Shown here: in pieces, positions 41,501-53,626 of the stretch
Position numbering within the stretch: the stretch's first letter is position 1
Layout: every line of letters begins with the position of its first letter
From: Mantamonas sphyraenae
Taxonomy: Eukaryota; CRuMs; Mantamonadidae
NCBI GenBank assembly: GCA_026936335.1
Contig: JAPMXV010000029.1
Location: forward strand, 186,001 to 250,000
Reading direction: 5' to 3'
DNA length: 64,000 nt
Made by a program: the position numbers and the translations under genes
Notes under the pieces: generated by a model
Database searches by the model: none
The model's input: the letters and a program-made list of their open reading frames with translations, nothing else
Told to the model about the DNA's origin: nothing

Positions 41501-42760
41501 TGGTTCGACGTGGAGAACACAGGCACGGAAACGTTGCGATTCAAGCGCAGCATGTACGACGCCTCGCACCTGACCGCCCACCTGCCGCGCGAGCAGGTGA
41601 ACAAGATCACCACGTGGATGGACGCAAGCAACGTGTACGGCAGCGACGGACACACGGCACGCGAGGTGCGCACGGGAGTGGATGGCACGCTTGCCTCCAT
41701 GCCCGGGGATTTGATTCCGTTCAACACGAAGGGTCTGGGCAACGACAACCCCACGGGCCGTTATGTAACGGCGCTGCATTTGTCGGGCGATTCGCGATCG
41801 AACGAACAGCCGGGCCTGTTTGCGCTGCATGTGGTGTTCTTCCGCGAGCACAACCGTCTGTGTGCGGAGCTGAAGCAGGCGCATCCGACGTGGAATGACG
41901 ACCAGCTGTACCAGCGCGCGCGTCTGATTGTGTCGGCGCTGCTGCAGGTGATTACGTACAACGAGTTCCTGCCGGCGACGCTGGGCTATGCATTGCCGCC
42001 GTACACCGGGTACAACAGCTCTGTGGACGCCACGGTGACGAACGAGTTTGCCACTGCCGCCTTCCGGTACGGCCACTCGCAGGTGAACACGCAGGTGTGG
42101 CGCACGGACGCCCAGGGCAAGCCCATTCGCTTTGGCAACGTGGGTCTGCGCGACGCCTTCTTCACACCCGAACGTCTCACGCGCGAGGGAGGCTTGGACC
42201 CGATCCTGTTTGGACAGGTGCACCACAAGAGCCAACAGGTGGACCTGCACATGGTGGACGACCTGCGCAACTTCCTGTTTGGTCCGAACAAGGCTGCCGG
42301 CGGCCTGGATCTGGCTGCCGCCAACATCCAGCGTGGTCGCGACCACGGTCTGGCCGACCTCAACACGGTGCGTCTCCACCTGGGCCTGGCGCCGTACACC
42401 CAGTTTGAGGAGATCACAAGCGACGCACAGGTGGCAGCCACCCTGCGTCAGCTGTACAACGACGACATCAACGACATCGATCTGTGGGTGGGCGGTCTCG
42501 CCGAAGACCATCCGGCAACAGCCGCCGTCGGACCCACCTTTGCCGCCATCATCGAGGACCAGTTTATCCGTCTTCGCGATGGCGATCGCTTCTTCTACCT
42601 CAACGCAAAGAACAAGCACTTCAGTGAGGCTCAGGTGGCGGAACTCGAGGCCACCACCCTTGCAGACGTCATTGCACGCAACTCGGGCATCTCCGCCGAT
42701 CAGCTGCCCAAGAACATTTTCTTCGCTCCCGACGCACCCATCAACACCTCGTCGGCATGA
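38541..42760 (+). CDS. Secreted FG-GAP/ASPIC-UnbV and animal-type haem peroxidase fusion, three exons
   Basis: Exons 38541-38827, 38944-39141 and 39388-42760 join in frame to 1,285 residues; donors are GTGCGT and GTACGT. A signal peptide (LCACLLLCVAMLSPAYV) leads. Residues about 100-460 hold FG-GAP/VCBS-type calcium loops such as DYDGDGFPDVF, DVDKDGDLDLYV, DFDNDGDLDLMV and DYDNDGDLDLFV. An ASPIC/UnbV-like segment follows with GSHLYGHSERTAHFGLG. From about residue 690 comes an animal haem peroxidase. It has the distal His in GQFLAHDIDFT, the MDASNVYGSD segment, HVVFFREHNRL, the proximal His in AFRYGHSQV, and AAANIQRGRDHGL. The peroxidase should be extracellular and use hydrogen peroxide. The FG-GAP part may form a propeller that binds partners. 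It converges on the ATP-grasp gene. Confidence 0.9.
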
Positions 42761-42873
42761 TCAGGGATGAGGATTGGAAATCGACCAGGAGAACAACCAA
42801 CAAGGACGAGCGAAAATTGCAAAGAAATCTCCAGCAAGCTCCCCATCGTTTATGTTGATGTTGCTGCCTCCTT

Positions 42874-44444
42874 TCATTCCGCCGCGGCGGCGTTATCTGC
42901 AAGGCCCCGATCCAACGCCTGGGCGGGAGAGATGCCAAAGTAGACCCTGCACCAGCCCTCGTTCTCCCAGCCCACCTTGTTGGGTTCGTCAAGAAACACA
43001 GCCATGGCAGTGGGCACAGCCTTGCGCTGGTAGAAGCCCGGCTGCACACCGTTGGCCAAAAAGGTGACGGCGGCGTAGTAATCGACCAGGGTTTCACCAA
43101 ACAGGGCCAGGTGGCCGAAGCGACGTGTGAGGAAGCCGCGTGACAGGCGGTTGTTGATCTCAATCAACTGTGCACGGCCTGTGCGCGCGTCCAGGAATAG
43201 TTCCACATGCACAATGCCGTCCGTGAGTCCCACGGCGTCGCGTGCAGTGGCCACGGCAATGGAAAGCATGTCGTGTCGTTGCTCCTTGGTCAAGTTGGCC
43301 GGAAACACAAGGTGTTGCCTGTTGGCCGCGTACTGCGAGCTGAACGAATGGTACACCAGCTGGCCCTTGCTCAGCATAATCTCCATCTGGATTTCCGGCC
43401 CCTGGACCAGTTCCTCCAGAATCATCTCCGAACCAAAGTGGTAGATGGCGTGTTTGGACGGATCCACCGTCGCCTGCGCCGCACGATACGTCTCCCGCAA
43501 CTCCTCCATGGAATTGACACGCGACGAAAACGTGGCAGCCACCCCGTAGATGGGTTTCAAGAACGAAGGGAAACCCACGGCCTGTGCAGCGGCCTCCAGA
43601 TCGTCCTCGCTGCGCACTCCGTGGAACTTGGGTGTCCGCAACCCCAGCTCCTTCATGGACTCACGCACCTTGAGCTTGTTGCGTGCCACCTGGGCCGCCT
43701 TGAGGGGCGATCCCTGCACTCCCAACGCCTCCACCAGCATGGCGGTGAGGATGCCTTGGTCTTCCACCAAGGTGGTGACGGCGTCGTACTTCTCCCCGCT
43801 GGCCAACACCTGCTCCACCACCTTGCGTGGCTCCTGGATCGACACACGCCCAAAGTCCTCCACTTCAATCACCTTCTCCACCAGATGGCTCACCGAGCCA
43901 AACTTGTGCCGGTCGGCGCCCTCCAGCAAATGCACGCTCACACCCAGCTGCTTGGCGCGCGCAAAGAACAGCGGATGTACGCACCACCCACCACAAGCAT
44001 CTTCTTGCCCTTCAGATGTGCCGCACTCTCCAAGGTGCTGTTCCCGTGTGCCCCCTGCGCCTTGGCAAGCGGCGGCCACGGTGCGAGGGTGCCCAGCTCG
44101 CTCAGCACCACGTCACGCAGCAGCGGGCCCAGCGCTCCGGGCGACTTGAACACTCCTTCTGTGCGCACAAAGTGCACCAACGACGACGCCAAATGGCTCA
44201 GCGACGACCACACCGTCTCTGTGCGCCCCTGCGACGGCAGATACACCCTGCAGCTGTGCACGCTCACGTCCGGCCGGCGAAGATCGTCCTTCACCGCCTG
44301 GTACCCAAAGTACAACGCCGCCGCAATCACACCCAGCGTCACCCACACGGGCACACGCACCTTGGTTGTGATGGTCTTTTTTCCAGCCATGGGCAAAAGG
44401 AATTCGGGTTGGTGTGCCACTGCAGCGTCACTCAGTTCATTCAT
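42874..44444 (-). CDS. Membrane-anchored ATP-grasp ligase (carnosine-synthase/L-amino-acid-ligase-like), frame broken
   Basis: The N-terminal frame (from ATG 44444 or 44390) has a membrane helix (VPVWVTLGVIAAALYFGYQA) and ends its good sequence at KGKKMLVVGGA. The next frame begins at HPLFFARAKQLGVSVHLLEG, the normal continuation of a Rossmann-like pre-ATP-grasp domain. One base appears to be missing near 43975. The repaired reading is about 505 or 523 residues. The ATP-grasp core has FPSFLKPIYGVAA (ATP Lys), EMILEELVQGPEIQMEIML (Glu), and HVELFLDARTGRAQLIEINN (magnesium ligands E and N), then RLSRGF. Related enzymes join amino acids or acids to amines with ATP. The substrate here is unknown, and a membrane anchor is unusual for them. 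Confidence 0.72.
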
Positions 44445-44453
44445 GCACTCTGC

Positions 44454-45995
44454 TCACCACCCCCGTGTTGGTGTTTTGCCCAGCCGTTCCGCTAGTTTCC
44501 GTCCAGCGGGACTCAACATGCGCATGCGTTCCACACTCTTTCGCCGTGCTCCCATTCGCCCTCCACTGCTGCTTCCTCCACCGGTGCTGCGACGATGCCT
44601 GCTGCTTCCGCTGCCACTGCCGTGCTCCTGTGCACGTCCACTGCGTATCATCCTGCGTTTCCTCTTGGCCTCGTCTGCCAGCTCCCGCCCTCGCCTGTCG
44701 CGTTCGCTCTCGTTCCTGATCAGGAATCGGCTACTTCCCGAACTCGACGCCGCCAGCGCCTTGGCCTCTTCCAGAAGATGTGTGTCGTTGGGATCGAGCA
44801 GTAGCAACTCGTCCAACGCCTCTGCCGCTGCTGCATCCTCTGCTCCACTTCCCAGTCCGTCCTCCTGCACGCCACTCTCGTGCAGAGGCGTCGTCACAAA
44901 ACCGTATCCGTTCACACGCGGCGACTCTTCCCCCGCATACATCCTCGGCGTACGCATGCCAGCCACAACACTTGCGTATCCCTGTCCGTCAGACTGTCCA
45001 TTGCTGCTGCGAAACAGTGGTGTGGCCAGGTGTGGCGTGGCCAGCAGATCTCGCCCTGCCGCATCCTCTTCCGACTCCCCGGTCTTTGGTCGCCGCCCAC
45101 CCTCGCCCCGAGAGGATTCGTGGAACCCTGTGTTGGCATATACAATGGCTTTGGGTGCTCGCCTGCCCTGCCTGCCGGCTCCTCCGCCTCCCGCGTTGCC
45201 CAGCACGACCGCTTTGCTTCCTCCTGCCTCGTCCGGCACGAACATCAGTGCGTTCTTTGTCACGTATGGCACCACGCCATAGTCTGCACTCGCCCTGCCC
45301 CCTGCGCCACGACTCTTGTCTTCCAGCAACCGCTGCTTCCGCTTTCCTTCCGCTTGCTCCGTCTCAAACATCCACGCCAGCTTCTCCCGAGTTGCTGCGT
45401 TGCGTTCCCGCAGGATTTCGTTGAATGAATGGTTGTCCTCCGACGTGTGTTGTGCCACGTACGCGTCCAAGTTCATCCCTGGCACGTCTTCCGCATCCTC
45501 CTCCTCCTCCTCCTCCTCCTCGTCCCTGCTCACAAAGCTCAGCGGTGTCTCGTTGCCCACGGTGCCCTGTCGCATGCTCCTTCCAGTGCCACTTCGCGTC
45601 CCTGCTGTGCCCACGCGTCGCATGTGCCACGCCCAACGCAGTTCCGCCGCGCGCAGCGAATCTCCGCGTTGCCTCGCCTCCAGATAGGCGACCTGCATGT
45701 CCAGTTTGGGGATGTTTGGGAAAAAGTCTCGTTGGATGATCTTCTCCATGCCCTCCAGGTACTCGTCCTCGTCCAGCACCTTGACCCGGTTCCTCGAACG
45801 TACTCGTTCTGCCTCTCGCTTCGCAAGCTCTGCCGCCTCCGCAGCTGCCTTTCGCTCCTTTGCCACCACTTCCATGTACATACCCACACGTGCTCGTTTG
45901 CTATCGCCTCGTTCCTCCTCCGCCTCCTCTTCCCCTTTCTCCCCCTCCAACTCCTCTTGCCGCTCTCGCTTCCCTGTTTTCCCCACGGTTTCCAT
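44454..45995 (-). CDS. ESS2: ESS2/DGCR14 splicing-factor homologue
   Basis: ESS2 (DGCR14, Bis1) is a nuclear protein found in late spliceosomes. The 513-residue frame starts with an acidic/basic leader. It then has the conserved opening VKVLDEDEYLEGMEKIIQRD continuing FFPNIPKLDMQVAYLEA. The middle part contains the SFNEILRERNAATREKLAW block and a NALMFVPD motif followed by KAIVYANTGF. The PRVNGYGFVTTP segment near the C-terminus matches the family's YGFVATPSP. It ends in a basic RNA-binding-like tail and RMLSPAGRKLAERL. It lies on the same strand as PRP8, 85 bp downstream of it. Confidence 0.9.
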   Translation of the reverse strand: METVGKTGKRERQEELEGEKGEEEAEEERGDSKRARVGMYMEVVAKERKAAAEAAELAKREAERVRSRNRVKVLDEDEYLEGMEKIIQRDFFPNIPKLDMQVAYLEARQRGDSLRAAELRWAWHMRRVGTAGTRSGTGRSMRQGTVGNETPLSFVSRDEEEEEEEEDAEDVPGMNLDAYVAQHTSEDNHSFNEILRERNAATREKLAWMFETEQAEGKRKQRLLEDKSRGAGGRASADYGVVPYVTKNALMFVPDEAGGSKAVVLGNAGGGGAGRQGRRAPKAIVYANTGFHESSRGEGGRRPKTGESEEDAAGRDLLATPHLATPLFRSSNGQSDGQGYASVVAGMRTPRMYAGEESPRVNGYGFVTTPLHESGVQEDGLGSGAEDAAAAEALDELLLLDPNDTHLLEEAKALAASSSGSSRFLIRNESERDRRGRELADEAKRKRRMIRSGRAQEHGSGSGSSRHRRSTGGGSSSGGRMGARRKSVERMRMLSPAGRKLAERLGKTPTRGW

Positions 45996-46080
45996 TGCAT
46001 CCGACTGTGCATGTGTGCTGTTCCATCCATGGATCTACATTCAGTTGCTGTATCAATGCACCCACACACTCTCTATTCGC

Positions 46081-49000
46081 TCAGGCAAACGCGTCGTTCA
46101 GCTCTACACCGTCCTGTTCATCCTCGTCCCTGTCCACCATGCGCGCAAACTGCAAAAAGTGGTTGGTGCGATGCGAGTCGTCGTAGAACGGCTTGGGGTT
46201 GGCCAGACGCAGGTCGTACGCCAGGTTCTTGTTCCACTTTGCACCTTGGAAGTTGTAGTTCCACATCTCTGGCACCATGAAGAAGCCCAGGAACGTGTCG
46301 CTCAACAGCATCTGCACCTTTTCCGTGTGTGTGCCAGGCAAGTATCCCGCAGGGTTGGCCACCGTGTCCTTGTTGGCCTGCGCCCACTCAAACCCTGCCT
46401 GTGTCAGCTTGTACGATGTCAGCGACACGGAACCAGGCGTAAACGACACCGTCATGATGGTTGCCGTCTCCGGATTGAATCCCTTGTTGCTGCCCACCAC
46501 ATTGGCATGCATGATGGCATCTTGCGGCGACAGGTGCGGCACCTCGTTCGGCTGGGTGTGGATCCACCCCAGCGGCTCCAGGTCCGCAAGGTATTCTGTC
46601 TCTGGGATGGTCGTGGGGAACTGCACGTCCTGGTGCGACCCCAGCTGCGGCGGCATCACAATGCAAATGATCTCCTTCACCTGCGGGCTGTCCGGCGGGC
46701 TCAGGCCGTACAGGTAGCCTCCGATTTGTGTGCGCAGGTCGCTCACCACAATGAACTTTTGCAGGATGTTCTTGGGCAACACATACGTGATCCCCTGTTC
46801 CGTCAGGTCGTCACTGTCCCCACTCACGTAGATGTGGTTGGTGCGCAGGTGCAGGTTGGTCGACGAGATCGCACGCACACGCCAGTCCGTCTTGCTGCTG
46901 AATGTTTGCTGCTCGTACGGCGTCTCCGTCGTCACCAGGATCTCCTCACCGTGCACGTTCATCGACTTGGTCGTCACTGCACTCACGTGCGACGCCTCCC
47001 TCGCCTGCTTCTCAATCTCCGCCACTTGCTGGCGCTTCATCGAAGGCGGCGTGATCTCCTGACCAAGGATGATGTCGCGCACCTCCGACTGCGTCAACGC
47101 GGCCACGTTCACGTTGTTCTTCGTGCCGTAATCGTTCAGGATCAGGTCCTTCAGCTGGCCTTCGACCTGCATCCACTCCTCGTCCGTCAGCGTGGGCCAC
47201 ATGTGATGTTCCTGCGTCACTGTGTTCTTGCTCGGACGCAAGATCGCCTTGGCGCGGTCCGGGTTCAGGTGCAACGCACGCTGGATCAGAATCAGGCGTG
47301 AGAACGCGGTGAACGAGGACACACTCTTCAGCCAGTCGTCGTACAGGTTGAACAGACACATGCGCGGTTCCGTGGCCTTCAAGATCAGGTCGCCCAGCTT
47401 CTCCAGCTTCATCGTCGCCTGGAACGGCAGCTGCAGGTCCGAGCCCTTGATCACAATGTTGGGAAAGTCCAACAAGTGCACCTCCAGCGGGTCCAGCATG
47501 CCGCGGCGCGTCACAATAATTTGCTTCGGCTGCTCCTCGATTGGCAGCGATCGGATCAGGGCCGCCGTTTCCTCTGCCGTCTTCCACTTGGCCAGCTGTG
47601 TCAGACGCTTCTGGCCAGCCCACACGCTCGTGTGAATGATCTTCAGGTACAGCTGACCCGTGCGCGGGTTGAAAATGAAGATGGCGCCGTTGATCGGCTT
47701 CGTCGTGATGTTGCCCTCAAATGTCTTGTGCACCGTCACGCGGTACACGTTGGTGTCGTCCACAAACCAGATGATCTTGTTGCTGAACAGCTCGTTGTAG
47801 TTCTGCGAGCTCAGGTACGGCTCGGTCGGTTCACTCGAGTACAGCTGCAACCCTTGCGGATGCGGTCACGCAGCACAAACATGGCCGGGTTCGCCTTCAT
47901 GATCTTGGCCATTGCCTGTTGCATCAGCGGCTTCATGCCAGGGAACCAGTAGCCGTACGCGCTGTGCATCGAGTAGGCGAGGTCCACCGCAATCAGGGCA
48001 CCCGTGGGCGCCGGGTAGATGCTCATTGCGTCGGTGGTGTAGTCCAGGAACTTGGCACGTGCGTATCGTTCCACATCGTGCGAGTCAAAGTCGCCCCAGC
48101 GCAGCTGCACGTCCAGCCAGTACTTCTTGGACGTCACGCCCTCAAACGAGTCGTTGCTGTCGCCCAGCAGCGATGGCTTGCACATTTGCCACTTGACGTT
48201 GGCAAAGCACAGGATGTCCGCGCAGCTGCTGTTCATCTTGTACGACTTGCGCGGATGGATGGTCTCCTTGAGCACGTTGTCGATGTCCAGCGCCTCCAGC
48301 TCCTTGTCCAGGACCTGGCACAAATCCAGCACCATCGACTCGTGGATCTTCTGCCACAGATGCGCACGAAAGATCTGGATCAGCGAGATCTTCAGCGTGG
48401 GGATCTTGCCGTGCATAAAGATGCCCGTCAGATCCAGCTGCACCTGGAAACCCACGTACACATTGGCGCGGTTGATGGTCGGCGACCACCACAGCGTGAA
48501 GCGCCGGTTGGGAATCTGGTTCAGACCCGACCGCTGGGCGTTGGTCAGCTTCTTGTACTTCATGCTCTCCTCGAACCCGCTGGCCTTTTCCCAGAACAGA
48601 CCCTCCCACGTGGGGAAGTAGGTGCCCTTGAACAGCGTGTGCTCGAGAATGCCCTCCACGCCACCCAGTGCCTGGATCACGTCTGTGCGGTAGTTGTTCA
48701 GGTTCCACAACTTGCCGTCGTGCCTCTGGTGCGTCCACCAGAACGGGTTCTGACGCAGGATCTGGTACTGCTTGAACTCGGTGCGCACGCGCCAGCCTTT
48801 GTCGTACGCCAGGGTGTGCCTGTCCTTCTGGAACAGTGTGTTGATGCGCGGGATGCCTCGGTCCCACGAGTCCTCCAGATCCTCCAGCGACAGCCTCCTG
48901 TTCTGCGCGTTGGCCTCCTGCCTCTTCAGCGCATACTCGGCCCACACACGCTGCGAGTCCACAAACTCGCTCTCCCACGGCTGGATGTAGCGGAAGAGGT

Positions 49001-52000
49001 TGGGGATGAGCTGGCCCTCGTCGTGAGACATGCCTGAGCGGAAGTGGGTGATGCCAATGTCTGTCTGCTTGGCGTAGCGCAGGTCTGATTGCGGAATCAG
49101 CACGTGGCCCATCGACAGCATACCCAGGCCGCCGAGCTCCTTGGGCGTGTAAAACACAACCGGCGGGAAGCGCGAGGGCATCTTGGAGTTGAGGCCGATC
49201 TTGATGCGAGTCTGGATCTTGTTTTCGCACTTGACAATCAGATCCAGCAGCTCCTGCGTGTGCACAACCGCCTCGCGGAAGTACGTCATCAGGCCAATCA
49301 GCGCCGTGTTCCACTTGTTGGCCACCTTGGTGAACGTGGTCGAGCCCGAAGCCATCAGGATCTGGCGCACGCGGTTCTCAAATCGCTTCATGCTCGCATC
49401 GTCCACACGCAGAAACGCCTGCGCCGTGCGTTCCTTCGTTTCATAGTTCTGCAGGTTCCACACGCCGTCGCGGCCTGCAAACACACCCTCCTGCATGCGC
49501 ACCTTTGGCAGCAGCCGCACCTCGAAGCCACCCATGGCAAACAGCAGGTTCGGGTTGTCCTTGCTGTACACCGACACGAACGAGTTGTCCCAGTCCAGCG
49601 TCGTCAGCGAACGCGGAAGCCTGTTCTTCATCTCCCAAAAGATGGCGCGTCCCAAGTTCACGTCGTGTTTCATCAGGCGCATGCGTGCGTCGCGAGGCCA
49701 GCACTTCTTGTTGTTGTACCCGACCATGTTTTCGTTGTTCGGATCCGGGTTCTCGGTGAGGAAGCGCTGAATCAGGTCCTTGCTCTCCTCGTACTCGAAG
49801 CGGTACAGGATCCAGAAGCGGTCGATGTAGCGGCAGTACAGGCGAATCGGATGACGCGTCTCTGTCTCGTCGTCCGCAAAGCTCATAAAGTCGTTGGGCA
49901 GTGTGGGTGGGCCGGCCAGCTCCGAAGCGCGCGTGAGGCCAAGCATGAGCAGGTCCAGCACGACGCCGTAGAACTGCACCACAAACGAGGAGAACTGCAG
50001 ACCGCGGATGAGGCCATAGCTGTTGGTGTGGTTCATGTCCTTGTAGTTGAGCAGCACGTTGTTCTTGCTGGTGATGTAGTCGGCGATGTTGTGGTCGACA
50101 ATGAGGCGCAGCAGGCGGTTGAGCACAGTCAAGTCGATCTTTTCGTACATCTTTTCATAGCGCGACTCCATGAGCACCAGGCACTGGCCCTGCGACGTGT
50201 CCCAAACGTCCTGCAGGTTGTTGATGCCATTGGCCCACTTGTAGGTGAGCAGCGGCAGCGGCTCGGTGTCTGCCGGTTTCACCCAGTTGGGAAACAGGCG
50301 GCGCTTGTCCGCCTCGTACCACAGGTACTGGTCCAGATACGCGTCGGTGATCTTTTCCAGGGGCTCGATGTCGTACACGGGAATCAAGTGGCTGTACAGA
50401 TCCATAAACTCGATGCCCACTTCCTTAAAGGCACGCTGTGTAAGCAGGTGTCGCTTGATGCGGACCAGCGCCTCGTGCGGGTTGTCGTACGCCTGTTCGA
50501 TCAGCGCCAGCTCCTCGCGTTGCGACTGGTTCAGGCGCGCCTTGATCGAGTACTGCTCGCGCAGATGCTCCAGCGAGAGAATGAGCAGTTTCGTGTCGTG
50601 TTTGTAGCTGAGCGGCGGGAACGGGATGGGCGAAAACTTGCGCGACTCCAACCAGTGCACGGTGCTCTTGTACACGGCCACAGCCTCCTGAGGCGAGACG
50701 TAGGGGCCATCCTTGAGGTAGTTGTGCTGGCGCTCCTGCTCGGCCTTGAGCCACAGGCGCGTCAGGCGGCCCAAGTTCTTCTTGCAGATGGTCTTGTCCA
50801 CGGTGGCGCCGCGGCGGATGCGCTCGCGGTTGTAGTGTGCCACGTTGGTCCACCAGTCGGCTTTCTGCTTGACGTAGCGCAGGATCATGTTCTCGATGGG
50901 TGCTGGCAGGCCGGGGACCTTCCACGGGATGTTTGCCTTCCAGCAGCGCCAGGCCTCGCTGAGATGCTGCAAGATGACGCGCGACTTTGTGGCACGGATG
51001 CCCTCGGGCATCATGTCCAGGATGTCGTGCAGGACGGCTGCGCGCAGTTCGAGGTCAAAGTGCGACTCGACACGCTGCTTGGTGACCGTTTTGGCCATGC
51101 CCTTGGAGTGACGGCCTTCAAAGTGGCGCGCCAGCAGGTTGCCCAACCAGCGTTCCAGCAGAGGCACAATGCCGCGCAGGAAGAAGATCCAAACGCGCCA
51201 GCCGGGTGCCCAGAAGCCGCAGCCGGGACCCTTGCCCACGGGTCCTGTGTTGAAGCGGTAATAAATGAGGTGCTTGAGGTCCTTGCACATGCGAATCTGG
51301 CGCATGATGCGGTACTTGTAGCGAAACATGCCCGTGAGCTGGCCCACGTGCGCAAACATGTACTGCAGGGCGTCAGCCAGCTGAAAGGCGTCCACGTTGC
51401 CCAGGCGGTACTGCACGTGGCAATCCACACACAGCTTGGTCAGACGAAGGATCTCGCGGCACAGGTGAAAGGCATTGCCGAAACGGCTCTTCTTTCGCTC
51501 CTTGGTGGTCAGGGTCTTGATGGGCTTGAGCACAAAGTTGTAATCCAGATGCAAGTAGTTGAGGTTCTTGCGATGGATGAGCAGGTTGAGCATGTTGTGG
51601 CCCTGGCGACAGACCTGCAGACCGGCTTCCACCCAGTCGATCTCCGTCGTCTGGAAGAACTTGGTCTGCTTCAGCGCACGGAACAGATACTTCTTGGTTT
51701 GGCTCTTGGTGGGGCGACGTCGCAGCTCGTTGAGCACATAGCACTTGAGCAACTTCTGGTAACTGACACGCACCTTGACCGGATACTGCTGCGGGCAGTG
51801 CTCCTGGTACCACGCCTTGACCAGAGGCACGTCCACCACACGGCGCGTGGTGCCCGATCGCTTGTTGAACGGGTGCGGCGCCCAGTACAGCGTGATGCCG
51901 TTGAGCGTTTGGGCGTAAACAGAGGCGTGTCCTCGAGCAGAGGTTCGACGTGGTCGGGCAGCACGAAATCGTCGTCCCACTCGTCCTCATCGTCCTCATC

Positions 52001-53523
52001 ATCGCCGTGACCTCCACGCGACGCACGCTCGCGCGAGGGCGGAATCGGATAGATGACCGGGTCGTAGAGGTACGGGGGCAGGTCGGGATCTTCGGTGCGG
52101 ATGTACACGACCGCCGGGCGATGGTAGACGGAAATCTGCACGTCACGCGGCCGGTCGTTGTACAAGTAGGGAAAGGCGACCTTGTACTCGGTGCGGATGG
52201 GGTGACGGATGACCAGCTTGTGGATGTCGTTGAACTCGTTCCAGTCCTCGTCGTCCTCCAGGATGTCCTTGTGCAGGGGCTCAAACTTGGGGCCACCCGG
52301 AATGGCCACGTTGAGCGCCTTGGCGGTGAAGAAGGACTTGACGTCAAACAAGTAAAAGTAGTTCTCGTCCACGAGGTCCGAGAGCAGCTGCGAGGCCAGG
52401 CGGTGCAGGTTGATCATGATGTCGTTGTTCAGCGTCCATCGTCTGTGCACAAAGTCAAGCGCAATGGGAGTGCGGCACGTGTGAGTGACATATCCGGCGT
52501 GTGTGCGCCTGTGTACGCATGTACGGGCGGCCAAAGTGCGAGAGGGAGGAAATTGGCGCCAAGGCGACCCGTCAGGCGGACTCCCCTGGGAAGCGCCACA
52601 GGCTGCGCGAGTGTGTGGCAAGGTATGTGCGTGTGTGTGTGTGTGTGCGTGTGTGTGGCGGAAGCCATGGCGGGTGGGTGGTGGAGGCTGTGTGTGTGCA
52701 CGTACTTGTATGCGGGCCCACTGATGAATTCGGGTTCGTCCATGAGAGGCTTGTGGTCGTAGAACCAGTCGATGACAGCGGCGTCTTCGTCCTCGTCCAG
52801 TTCCATCTGGATTGCCTCGATGGGATCCACACCCAGCAGGTTGTCTCCGTAGTCCAGCGGTGGCTCTTCGTCATCGAAGGGCGGGAAGCGCATGCGCTTG
52901 AAGTGATGGCGGTCTCGCTTCTCACGCCTCATCATGATCCACATGGTGCCCCACTGTGCTGTGTAGATGGGCTCCACCACCTTGGGCACCTCGTTGACAA
53001 ACGTGATCGCTCCGCTGATGTGGTACAGCACAGGCACCTCACGCACCTCCTCCCAGGGCCTGTGAGCGAGACGGAAAGTGAGCAGCCGCCACCAATCACG
53101 CCCCTTTGTGTGTCAGTAGACCTGCGGGTGCACACCATAAAGGGACACGACACACGTGCTGTCCCCATTGTTTCGCATGCACGTCTGCGTGGCGCTACAA
53201 CTGGGCGTGGACGAGCGGTGGCGTGGCAAGACAACGTACATGGGCATGTTCTCAAGGAGCTTGAGCACGGCGTGGGGCACAAACTTGAGCGCTCCCAGGT
53301 ACACGCGACGGTCCTGACGGTACTTGCGGTCGCTCATGTCGCCGTGATTTTTGATGATCTTGCGAAGCAGCTCGGGAGGCTGGTCCACCTTTTCCCCCTG
53401 CTGGAAGCCAAACTTGCGCTTCTCAGCATACCGTTGCTGGTTCACCTGCGCCCACTTTTTGGCGCGGTTGTCCAGCTCCTGCGTCCTTGTGCCGGCCGAG
53501 GCCGAGGAAGACGAGGAGGACAT
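46081..53523 (-). CDS. PRPF8: PRP8 core spliceosome protein, three exons, two single-base frame breaks
   Basis: PRP8 is the large U5 snRNP scaffold that holds the splicing active site. Exons are 53523-53240, 53059-52706 and 52442-46081. Donors are GTACGT; acceptors are CTCACAG and GTGCACAG. The coding total is 7,000 nt; adding two missing bases gives 2,333 residues, close to human PRP8 (2,335). Homology is almost continuous, for example [55 protein letters not shown], and the C-terminal Jab1/MPN region ending [16 protein letters not shown]. Breaks: near 51925, between LLEDTPLFT and the [13 protein letters not shown] frame; and near 47848, between RDRIRKG and [16 protein letters not shown]. 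Both need one base restored and leave no room for an intron. Confidence 0.95.
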
Positions 53524-53626
53524 GTTCGGGAGGGATTCGCTTTGCCCAAGCTCGCGCCCCGCGCGTGCGATTCATTCCAGTCCTCACCCGCTCGCAAATA
53601 CATCCAAAACAACAGCGGACAACGTA

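Noticed and set aside
40004-42619. 871-residue open frame on the minus strand
   Set aside because: It lies exactly opposite the peroxidase fusion gene, has His/Gln/Val-rich composition typical of an antisense shadow of GC-rich codons, and shows no domain.
51910-51935. CCCAAAC slippery heptamer near a PRP8 frame break
   Set aside because: The codons there are read CCC-AAA, not X-XXY-YYZ, so it is not in the register needed for classical -1 frameshifting.
49089-52010. 973-residue open frame on the plus strand
   Set aside because: Opposite strand of PRP8. The PRP8 sequence is unmistakable, and this frame is composition-biased only.
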